Assembly (NCBI RefSeq): GCF_029953595.1
Contig: NZ_CP124535.1
Coordinates: forward strand, 3,269,001-3,333,000
DNA from: Fuscovulum ytuae
Lineage (GTDB): Bacteria > Pseudomonadota > Alphaproteobacteria > Rhodobacterales > Rhodobacteraceae
Reading direction: 5' to 3'
DNA: 64,000 bases
How positions within the stretch are numbered: position 1 is the stretch's first letter; the number at the start of each line of letters is the position of its first letter. Made by a program: the position numbers and the translations under genes. This document shows, piece after piece, positions 42,082-49,115 of this stretch. A model generated the notes under the pieces. That model searched no databases and was not told the origin of the DNA. It saw only the letters and a list, made by a program, of their open reading frames with translations.

Positions 42082-42726
42082 ATGGCCAAGCAGCTTCCCT
42101 ATGCCGCGATGAAAGAGATCTTCACCCGCTTCCATGCGCTGGAGGCGGAGCCGAAGGGGGAATTGGAGCATGTGAACGCCTTCACCCTGCTGGTGGCGGT
42201 AGCGCTTTCGGCGCAGGCGACGGATGTGGGGGTGAACAAGGCGACGCGCGGCCTGTTTGCCGTGGCCGATACGCCGGAAAAGATGCTGGCCTTGGGCGAG
42301 GACGGGCTGATCGAGCATATCAAGACGATTGGGCTTTATCGCAACAAGGCGAAGAACGTCATCAAGCTGTGCCGTATCCTGATCGATGCGTTTGGCGGCG
42401 CGGTGCCGTCCAGCCGTGCGGCCTTGCAATCGCTGCCGGGGGTAGGGCGCAAGACGGCGAATGTGGTTTTGAACATGTGGTTCCGCCAGCCTGCGCAGGC
42501 GGTGGATACGCATATCTTTCGCGTCGGCAACCGCACGGGCATCGCGCCGGGCAAGGACGAGGCGGCGGTCGAGCGGGCGATCGAAGACAACGTTCCCGCC
42601 GAGTTCCAGTTGCACGCGCATCACTGGCTGATCCTGCATGGCCGGTATATTTGCGTGGCGCGCACACCGAAATGCGGCATCTGCCCGATCCGCGACCTTT
42701 GTCAGTATGAGGAAAAGACCGAATGA
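42082..42726 (+). CDS. nth: Endonuclease III
   Basis: 214 residues; DNA glycosylase/AP lyase for oxidised pyrimidines. The HhH motif has LQSLPGVGRKTANVVLNMWF (catalytic Lys in GRKTA), then VDTHIFRVGNRTG (catalytic Asp). The Fe-S loop is C-x6-C-x2-C-x5-C (CVARTPKCGICPIRDLC). Normal length. ATG 42082. The stop overlaps the kinase gene by ATGA (42723-42726). Confidence 0.95.
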   Translation: MAKQLPYAAMKEIFTRFHALEAEPKGELEHVNAFTLLVAVALSAQATDVGVNKATRGLFAVADTPEKMLALGEDGLIEHIKTIGLYRNKAKNVIKLCRILIDAFGGAVPSSRAALQSLPGVGRKTANVVLNMWFRQPAQAVDTHIFRVGNRTGIAPGKDEAAVERAIEDNVPAEFQLHAHHWLILHGRYICVARTPKCGICPIRDLCQYEEKTE

Positions 42727-43706
42727 AGACCTATGACGTCGTGGGCATCGGCAATGCCATCGTCGATGTGTTCAATCAGGCCGATGACAGTTTCATCGAG
42801 ATGATGGGCATCGAGAAGGGCATCATGCAGCTGGTGGAACGCGAGCGGGGCGAATTGCTGTATGCCGCCATGAAAGACCGGGTGCAGGCCCCCGGCGGGT
42901 CGGTTGCCAATACCATCGCGGGGTTGGGGAACCTTGGCTTGCGGACGGCCTTCATCGGGCGGGTGCATGACGATGCGCTGGGGCGGTTTTATGCGCAGTC
43001 GATGGCCGAAAGCGGGACGGCCTTTCCGAACCCGCCGGTGGCAGGGGGAGAACTGCCCACCTCGCGGTCGATGATCTTTGTGTCGCCGGATGGCGAGCGG
43101 TCGATGAACACCTATCTGGGGATTTCTTCGGAACTGGGCCCGGAAGACGTGTCGGATGCCGTGGCAGGTGAGGCGGTGCTGCTGTTCCTTGAGGGTTATC
43201 TTTACGACAAGCCCAAGGGAAAACAGGCTTTTGAGCGGGCGGCGAAGCTGTGCCGGGGTGCCGGTGGCAAGGCGGGGATCGCCCTGTCAGACCCATTCTG
43301 CGTGGACCGTCATCGGGATGATTTCCGGCGGCTGGTCAAGGAGTTGGACTATGTGATCGGGAACGAACACGAATGGTCCTCGCTTTATCAGACCGACCTG
43401 TCGGCAGCGCTGGAACAGGCGGCGGCGGATGCGGGCGTGGTGGTCTGCACCCGGTCGGGGGATGAGGTCATCCTTGTACGCGGAGATGAGATGGTAACGG
43501 TGCCGGTGAACCGCGTGGTGCCGGTGGATGCGACGGGCGCGGGCGATCAGTTCGCGGCGGGGTTCCTGTATGGCTTTGCCACGGGGCAATCGCTGGAGGT
43601 GTCGGGGCGGATGGGCTGTGTCGCGGCGGCGGAGGTGATCAGCCATTTCGGTGCGCGGCCCGAGACGGATCTGAAGGCGTTGTTCCGCAAGGAAGGGCTG
43701 ATCTGA
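42723..43706 (+). CDS. PfkB-family carbohydrate/nucleoside kinase (adenosine kinase-like)
   Basis: 327 residues. Ribokinase fold with GIGNAIVDVF at the start, PGGSVANTIAGLGNLG (about 58-73), and the PfkB-2 signature VDATGAGDQFAAGFLYG (about 262-278) with the catalytic Asp. Annotated as adenosine kinase in related bacteria; the substrate is not certain. Coupled to nth. Confidence 0.9.
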   Translation: MKTYDVVGIGNAIVDVFNQADDSFIEMMGIEKGIMQLVERERGELLYAAMKDRVQAPGGSVANTIAGLGNLGLRTAFIGRVHDDALGRFYAQSMAESGTAFPNPPVAGGELPTSRSMIFVSPDGERSMNTYLGISSELGPEDVSDAVAGEAVLLFLEGYLYDKPKGKQAFERAAKLCRGAGGKAGIALSDPFCVDRHRDDFRRLVKELDYVIGNEHEWSSLYQTDLSAALEQAAADAGVVVCTRSGDEVILVRGDEMVTVPVNRVVPVDATGAGDQFAAGFLYGFATGQSLEVSGRMGCVAAAEVISHFGARPETDLKALFRKEGLI

Positions 43707-43728
43707 GGATCAGCCCCTTTCTTGGGCG

Positions 43729-44301
43729 TCAGGCCGGATGGTTGCCGGTCATCGGGCGGGACAGCAGGACGAGGGCCGTTGCGACAAGGGCCGAGACATA
43801 GGCGATGGGCAAGAGGACGGCGAAAACCTCGCTTCCGCTTCGGGCCAGTGCCTTGCTGACGCCCAAGGCAAGGGCCAAGAGCCAGCTCGCCGCAGAGATG
43901 CCGCCGATCAGGGAAAAGCGCAGTTTCAACGCGGTCGGAAAGGCTGCGATGGAGCGGCCGATGCGGCCCGCAAGGATCGGCATAGCAACAGCACCGATCA
44001 AGATGGCGTTGAGGGTGAGAAGGCCCACGATGCCCAGTTTGGCCATGAGTTTTGGCGTGAAAGCCGCCAGGTCGAAGCCGGTGCGGAGGTAAAGCAGGCC
44101 CAGCCCTGTGACCCACATCACCCCCAGCGCGGCCCAGACAAAACCATGGGTGCGGTGGAGGGTGGCCATCATCTCATGCGTCAGGGGGGTGCGCAGGCGG
44201 TTGAGGATGTAGAGATCGGCCATGATCGACGCGCCAAGGCCGAGGCAGACGGCAAATAGGTGCGAAAAGCGGAGCGTGTCGGTGACGAGCAGCATATCCA
44301 T
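43729..44301 (-). CDS. Integral membrane protein, DUF2214-like
   Basis: 190 residues with about five or six hydrophobic helices. The first helix has TDTLRFSHLFAVCLGLGASIMADL, followed by H-rich HRTHGFVWAALGVMWVTGLGLLYL. Paired His residues in helices could bind heme, as in several small quinol-reactive membrane proteins, but no heme protein family is securely recognised. ATG 44301 (MDMLLVTD); ATG 44295 is possible. Convergent with the kinase gene, 22 bases apart. Confidence 0.75.
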   Translation of the reverse strand: MDMLLVTDTLRFSHLFAVCLGLGASIMADLYILNRLRTPLTHEMMATLHRTHGFVWAALGVMWVTGLGLLYLRTGFDLAAFTPKLMAKLGIVGLLTLNAILIGAVAMPILAGRIGRSIAAFPTALKLRFSLIGGISAASWLLALALGVSKALARSGSEVFAVLLPIAYVSALVATALVLLSRPMTGNHPA

Positions 44302-44667
44302 GCGGTGCGGTTCCTTGTCCTTATCAGGGGGTCTTTCGACCATTGGCCCGCCACGGTTGGGGCGGGGTAGGACAGTGACACTCAACCGCAAAAGGGGGGC
44401 TGCCAAGCCCGCCCTAGGCGACGTTCCGCCAGCGGGCGAGGGGGGTGATGGCGGCTTTTTGCCGTAAAGGATTTGTTTACGTAAATTACGTAAATATTCC
44501 GCCCGCGTTTATGCGGCATGATTTGGGATGGCAGGGCAATCGGGTTGGATGATCCGCTTGCCGCCTATCAAGGTGGGGATTTTCGCCGACCGCTGACGGA
44601 CTTAGGCGCGGGGGCCTGCACAGTGGGGCCAGCGCTTTGCCGCGCAGGCCCGTTTCAAAGCGGCGAC
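44302..44667. other. Intergenic region with an AT-rich palindrome cluster
   Basis: 366 bases without a supported gene. It holds TTTACGTAAATTACGTAAA at 44476-44494 (listed separately). Its right end has a short palindrome, GGCGAC-TGA-GTCGCC on the minus strand, centred on the sulfotransferase stop codon. Confidence 0.5.
44476..44494. promoter_or_regulatory. Double TTACGTAA palindrome, possible operator
   Basis: TTTACGTAAA (44476-44485) is a perfect palindrome. TTACGTAA occurs at 44477-44484 and 44486-44493, with centres nine bases apart. It lies about 175 bases upstream of the minus-strand membrane protein start, in GC-rich surroundings. The binding protein is unknown. Confidence 0.45.
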
Positions 44668-45486
44668 TCAGTCGCCAAGCTTTGCGTGAACCTCATCCAG
44701 ATCGACCGGCCCTTTGGGCATCTTGTTCGACGGATCGTCGAAATCGTAGCGGAAGAGTTGGAAGTCCTTCTTGTAGATTTCCCACATCAGGTGATGGGAC
44801 AGGTCATCGAAGTAATCTTCCACCGGATGCAGGCGCTTTGGCCCATGGCCTTCGCTTTCGTTGAACTTCGGGATCTTCTTGAGGTTCACCTTGTGCTTGG
44901 TCGTGATGTTGTCGAGGACGGTCTGCATCCCGTCATCGAATTTTTCGGTGAAGAAGATATTATCGTAGCGTCCGCCATTCACAATGAAGGTGGAGATATG
45001 GCCCGACATCGACGACCAGTGGATGTCAGGCTCCATCGGTTTGCGAAAGCGGATGGTGTCGCGCACGAAGAGGAGGAAGCGGCGGAAGCTGGCGATCTGA
45101 TCGAACGCTTCCTTGCCATCGTCGCCGCCGACCTGCACGCCGTATTTCTGGACGAGCATCGGGACGAGGTTGCCGCGATAGCGTTTGCCGTTCCGCTGAA
45201 TCCCGCAAATCTTATCAAAGAAGGACGAAAGCACACGGGTATAGGGGTTGCGGACACAGGTGAAGGCATAGGCCTTGTGCCCTTTGACCACATCCTCAAT
45301 CCGCGGCTGGCTGTGTTCGAGCGCCCATTTGTGCAGGCCATCGGTTGCATCGTGGATGTCGCCGTCGAAGAAGCGGCCGTGATCGGAATAGAACATGATC
45401 TGGCCGATGGACGAGCAGGCACATTTCGGCACCACCCGATAAACCACGCTTTCGCTTTCAGTCATCCAGGTTCCGGGGAAACCCAT
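44668..45486 (-). CDS. Sulfotransferase family protein
   Basis: 272 residues; sulfotransferase family 2 fold. YRVVPKCACSSIGQIMF (about 16-32) is the 5'-phosphosulfate loop and FTCVRNPYTRVLSSFFDKI (about 74-92) the 3'-phosphate motif binding PAPS. It probably sulfates a cell-surface glycan. ATG 45486 is used; ATG 45465 (MTESESVVYR) is nearer to a GGA and may be real. Divergent from the glycosyltransferase gene, with a shared 184-bp control region. Confidence 0.85.
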   Translation of the reverse strand: MGFPGTWMTESESVVYRVVPKCACSSIGQIMFYSDHGRFFDGDIHDATDGLHKWALEHSQPRIEDVVKGHKAYAFTCVRNPYTRVLSSFFDKICGIQRNGKRYRGNLVPMLVQKYGVQVGGDDGKEAFDQIASFRRFLLFVRDTIRFRKPMEPDIHWSSMSGHISTFIVNGGRYDNIFFTEKFDDGMQTVLDNITTKHKVNLKKIPKFNESEGHGPKRLHPVEDYFDDLSHHLMWEIYKKDFQLFRYDFDDPSNKMPKGPVDLDEVHAKLGD

Positions 45487-45545
45487 TTAAGCACTGCCTC
45501 CAATCGCCGGGCATCTGACGCGCCCGTGCCTGTACCAAAATCTGC

Positions 45546-45560
45546 ACATGCGTTGCATGT
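45546..45560. promoter_or_regulatory. Inverted repeat in the sulfotransferase/glycosyltransferase control region
   Basis: ACATGC-GTT-GCATGT, perfect 6-bp arms with 3-base centre. A TTGACG at 45616-45621 nearby could be a -35 box for the plus-strand gene, but no good -10 follows. Candidate operator only. Confidence 0.35.
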
Positions 45561-45670
45561 CGCACTTGCCGATAGGCCACAAAAAAGCAAAGAAAGTATG
45601 CCTATTCAATCACCGTTGACGTTATTTGTTCAAGACGTGACACTTAACGCACCCTAGCCGTTCGGGTTTC

Positions 45671-47248
45671 ATGGCCAAGATTGCCTATATCCTGTTGTGT
45701 CACAAAGACCCGGACGGGATCGTCGCGCAGGCGCAGCGTCTGACGGCGGCGGGGGATTTCGTTTCCATCCATTTTGATGCCCGTGCGCCGCGCGAGGCGT
45801 TTGAGCAGATCGAGACGGCGCTGAAGGACAATCCCTCGGTCACCTTTGCAAAGAAGCGCATCAAATGCGGTTGGGGGGAATGGAGTCTGGTGGAGGCGAC
45901 GATCCTTGCCACCAAAGCGGCGGTCGATGCCTTCCCTTATGCGACGCATTTCTACATGCTGTCGGGGGATTGTATGCCGATCAAGTCGGCGGAATATGCC
46001 CATGCTTTCCTTGACCGCGAAGAGATCGACTATATCGAAAGCTTTGATTTCTTTACCTCGGACTGGATCAAGACCGGGATCAAGGAAGAGCGGTTGATCT
46101 ATCGGCACTGGTTCAACGAACGCACGCATAAGCGGCTGTTCTATGGATCGATGCAGGTGCAGCAAAAGCTGGGTCTGGCGCGGCAGGTGCCGGCGGATTT
46201 GCAGATCATGATCGGCAGCCAGTGGTGGTGTCTGCGGCGGCGGACGGTCGAGGCGGTGCTGGATTTCTGCGACAAACGGAAGGATGTGATGCGGTTTTTC
46301 CGCACGACATGGATTCCCGACGAGACGTTCTTTCAGACGCTGGTGCGCCATCTGGTGCCAGAGGCCGAGATCCGGTCGCGGACGCTGACCTTCCTGATGT
46401 TCACCGATTACGGGATGCCAGTGACCTTCTACAACGATCATTACGACCTGCTGCTGAGCCAGGATTACTTGTTCGCGCGGAAGGTTTCGGCGGATGCGAA
46501 GGATTTGAAGGAAAGGCTGGGCAAGCTTTATGCCTCGCGCGGGGTGCAGTTCACCATCTCGAACGAGGGGCGGAGCCTGTTCCGGTTTCTGACAGGGCGG
46601 GGACGGGTGGGCCGCCGTTTCGCGCCGCGCTTCTGGGAGCGGGAAAGCAGTCTGGGGCGTGAACGCACGCTGATGATGGTGACCTGCAAGAAATGGCATG
46701 TCGCCAAGCGTTTGGTGGACCGCGTGCGGGATGTGACGAACCTGCCCGCGATCGAATATCTGTTCAATGAAGGGTCCACGCCGCTGCCCGATCTGGGCGG
46801 TATCCAAACGACGCTGGAAAAGCGGACGCGGCACAGGCGGGCGCTGGTGAGGATGCTGTTCGACTATTGGCAGACGGATCGGCTGCTGTTCTGCATCGAT
46901 CCTGCGAATGTCGACCTGATGCAGGATTTCTATAACGACAAGGCTTCGGTGCGCCTGTTGGAGATCGAATGCGATTTCACCGACGACTATCTGATCGGCC
47001 ATGCCCGGCGCGTGGGCTTGGCGGGGGATCGCACCCCGAAGGAGACGATCGACCGTTTGCTGCCCACTATCCGCTATGACGTGAAGTTCGAAAGCGACCG
47101 GATCAGGGATGCGAATTTCCCCGGTTTCCATCGCATCCGGCAAAGCGCGAGCGCAGATGAAAACACCCTGCCCTTGGCAGAGTTCCTTGATATTCCTGTG
47201 GAAAAGGCACGCGAGATCGCCGCCACGGGGCATCTTTTCGTGGATTGA
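45671..47248 (+). CDS. Core-2/I-branching-like glycosyltransferase (GT14) with DUF5928 C-terminus
   Basis: 525 residues. The N-terminal GT14-like domain (about 1-290) starts MAKIAYILLCHKDP, with VSIHFDARAP, GWGEWSLVEATILAT, FYMLSGDCMPIKSAEY (DxxC/sugar-nucleotide region) and WIPDETFFQTLVRH. The C-terminal ~230 residues correspond to DUF5928, common in Rhodobacteraceae. The family includes beta-1,6-N-acetylglucosaminyl and xylosyltransferases; the acceptor here is unknown. Pairs head to head with the sulfotransferase, suggesting modification of one polysaccharide. The RBS is weak. Confidence 0.85.
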   Translation: MAKIAYILLCHKDPDGIVAQAQRLTAAGDFVSIHFDARAPREAFEQIETALKDNPSVTFAKKRIKCGWGEWSLVEATILATKAAVDAFPYATHFYMLSGDCMPIKSAEYAHAFLDREEIDYIESFDFFTSDWIKTGIKEERLIYRHWFNERTHKRLFYGSMQVQQKLGLARQVPADLQIMIGSQWWCLRRRTVEAVLDFCDKRKDVMRFFRTTWIPDETFFQTLVRHLVPEAEIRSRTLTFLMFTDYGMPVTFYNDHYDLLLSQDYLFARKVSADAKDLKERLGKLYASRGVQFTISNEGRSLFRFLTGRGRVGRRFAPRFWERESSLGRERTLMMVTCKKWHVAKRLVDRVRDVTNLPAIEYLFNEGSTPLPDLGGIQTTLEKRTRHRRALVRMLFDYWQTDRLLFCIDPANVDLMQDFYNDKASVRLLEIECDFTDDYLIGHARRVGLAGDRTPKETIDRLLPTIRYDVKFESDRIRDANFPGFHRIRQSASADENTLPLAEFLDIPVEKAREIAATGHLFVD

Positions 47249-47265
47249 GAGACGTGGTGAGAGAC

Positions 47266-47646
47266 ATGGCCCATAGCTACGACCCGAACAATATCTTTGC
47301 CCGCATCCTGCGGGGCGAGATTCCGAACCGGACCTTGATCGAGACGGACCACACGCTGGCCTTCCATGACATCAACCCACAAGCGCCGCATCACGTGCTG
47401 GTGATCCCGAAGGGGGCCTATGTGACCTTCGACCATTTCTGTGCGGAAGCCAGCGATGCCGAAATCGTGGATTTCCACCGCACCGCCGCCAGCGTTTGTG
47501 CGATGCTGGGGGTGAGCCTTGGGGATGGTGGGGCGGGGTATCGCGGCATCACCAATGCCGGTGGGCATGGCGGGCAGGAAGTGCCGCATTATCATCTGCA
47601 TATCGTGGGGGGCGCGCCCTTGGGGCGGATGCTGTCGCGCGACTGA
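47266..47646 (+). CDS. HIT family nucleotide-binding protein
   Basis: 126 residues. NIFARILRGEIP, FHDINPQAPHHVLVIPK and the triad motif VPHYHLHIVGG (HxHxH) are diagnostic of Hint-type purine phosphoramidases. ATG 47266 gives the usual MAHSYDPNNIF start; GAGAGA is just upstream. It begins 17 bases after the glycosyltransferase stop and is probably co-transcribed. Confidence 0.93.
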   Translation: MAHSYDPNNIFARILRGEIPNRTLIETDHTLAFHDINPQAPHHVLVIPKGAYVTFDHFCAEASDAEIVDFHRTAASVCAMLGVSLGDGGAGYRGITNAGGHGGQEVPHYHLHIVGGAPLGRMLSRD

Positions 47647-47715
47647 AAGCGCAAGGATCGGGTCGCGGCGGCGGGACCTGACGGGCAGGATGGGGCCTTC
47701 TGATGGAGGGTTCCG

Positions 47716-48177
47716 ATGCTGCGATTTCTGCCGATACCGACTGAGATTGCCCGCGCCTATCAGGCGGGGGGCGTTGATTCATATGGACTTTTGCCGGAAC
47801 GCAAGATTTCGGATGGGGGCGGGAACCCCTGCCGCCATTGCCTGCGGATGATCCCGGAGGGCAAGGGGATGCTGGTTCTGGCGCATCGGCCCTTTGGGAC
47901 GTTGCAGCCCTATGCGGAGACGGGGCCGATCTTTCTCTGCGCGGACCCTTGTGACGCGGGGGGTGGGCCGGAACTGCCTGAAATCCTTTCCTCTTCCGAA
48001 TACATCGTCCGGGGGTATGGGGCGGATGAGCGGATTCTTTATGGCACCGGGGGCGTTGTCGAGACAGGCCGCATTCCGGCGCGGGCGACGGAATTGCTGG
48101 CGATGCCGGAGGTGGCGTTTGTGCATGTCCGGTCGGCGCGGAACAATTGTTTTCAGCTGCGGATCGAGCGGGACTGA
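47716..48177 (+). CDS. DUF1203 domain-containing protein
   Basis: 153 residues. MLRFLPIPTEIARAYQAGG, NPCRHCLRMIPEGKGMLVLAHRPF, GPIFLCADPCD and the end VRSARNNCFQLRIER are the DUF1203 pattern. CRHCL and DPC supply conserved cysteines that could bind metal. Function unknown. GGAGG lies upstream. It is followed by a 454-bp repeat-rich gap. Confidence 0.88.
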   Translation: MLRFLPIPTEIARAYQAGGVDSYGLLPERKISDGGGNPCRHCLRMIPEGKGMLVLAHRPFGTLQPYAETGPIFLCADPCDAGGGPELPEILSSSEYIVRGYGADERILYGTGGVVETGRIPARATELLAMPEVAFVHVRSARNNCFQLRIERD

Positions 48178-48211
48178 GGTTTCAAATCGAGGATTTTTGG
48201 CCGGTATCCTT

Positions 48212-48250
48212 TGTGCCCTGTTTTGTGCCGCCTTTTGTGCCGCAAATTGT
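48212..48250 (+). repeat. 12-bp-period triple repeat, copy B
   Basis: Units TGTGCCCTGTTT, TGTGCCGCCTTT, TGTGCCGCAAAT, then TGT. 35 of 39 bases match 269-307. It lies 35 bases after the DUF1203 stop. Confidence 0.7.
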
Positions 48251-48537
48251 GGGCACGCGGCGGGCGCTGGGTTGAGGGTGCGTTAAGCTAAGCGTGGCGG
48301 CGCGGCGGGAGCGGGGCCGGTGCAGGGCGTGTATCGACGAGGGCCCGGAATGGCGGGGGTAACGGTCCCGGTGCGTTGAACTGAGCCTAGGCCGGGGTGT
48401 GGTGATCCTGCGGTGCGTGCCCCCCTTTCGGGGGACACGCAAGCCTTTTGGGTCGCGGGCCGCGCGAGCGCGCGTCCCGCTCCGCGTGAAGGGGCGTGCC
48501 GCCCCCTCTGGCTGCTGCGCAGCCATTCACCCCCGGC

Positions 48538-48562
48538 GAGTATTTTTGCCAAGATGAAGGGG
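48538..48562 (+). repeat. GAGTATTT/CCAAGATGAAG element, copy 4
   Basis: GAGTATTTTTG followed by CCAAGATGAAGGGG, preceded by CCCCCGGC. It lies between converging genes. Confidence 0.8.
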
Positions 48563-48631
48563 CTTGGTCAGATTGGCGGGGCGCGATTGCTTCACGTCAC
48601 TTGAGCCGGCCTTTGGGGGCGGCGGCGCGGT

Positions 48632-49060
48632 TCATGGGGCGCCGAAGCGGCATTCGGCGCCGGGCATGGTAAACGCCACGCAATGCATCAGGCGGCCGGG
48701 CAGGAGGGTGAAGCCCCCAGTGATGACGAGGGCCGCGCAGAAGAGCCAGAGCGCCATGCTGCGATGGCGGGCGATCTGGTGGGAGCGAGCCGCGCGGACG
48801 AGGCCCAAGAGGGAGACAAGGGTGACGAACGAAAGTAAGTGGATCGGGCCGAGCCCGTCGAAGCCCGGCCCCCAGACGAAGATAAAGGAGGAGAGGGCAG
48901 TCACGGCCATCAACGCGACCCAGAGCCAGCCCATGAAGCGGTGGGGCAGCCGACCCTTTGGGGCGAGAAGCTGCAGCGCGCCGAGCAAGAGGGCTGCGAG
49001 GGCGGCCAGGGCGTGGACCTGCACGGTGAAGGGTGCGGCAAGGAAGGGCGCGAGGTTCAT
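48632..49060 (-). CDS. DUF2306 family membrane protein
   Basis: 142 residues with four hydrophobic helices. VQVHALAALAALLLGALQLLAPKG, PHRFMGWLWVALMAVTALSSF and RHRSMALWLFCAALVITGGFTLLPGRLM fit DUF2306. Conserved His residues in helices suggest a cofactor, not proven. ATG 49060 has AAGG seven bases upstream; GTG 49075 is an alternative. It follows polA on the same strand by 56 bases. Confidence 0.8.
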   Translation of the reverse strand: MNLAPFLAAPFTVQVHALAALAALLLGALQLLAPKGRLPHRFMGWLWVALMAVTALSSFIFVWGPGFDGLGPIHLLSFVTLVSLLGLVRAARSHQIARHRSMALWLFCAALVITGGFTLLPGRLMHCVAFTMPGAECRFGAP

Positions 49061-49115
49061 CACGATGCCTTGCACGATACCTTGTGCGTGGAAGGCTGGG
49101 TGACAGCGCGGGGTT

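Larger units (their letters stand above)
48178..48631. other. Repeat-rich intergenic region between DUF1203 and DUF2306 genes
   Basis: No supported gene on either strand. It holds the second 12-bp-period repeat (48212-48250), several G/C palindromes such as CCCCCC-TTT-CGGGGG near 48420-48435 and GCCGCGCGAGCGCGCG near 48460, and a GAGTATTT element (48538-48562). Confidence 0.6.
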
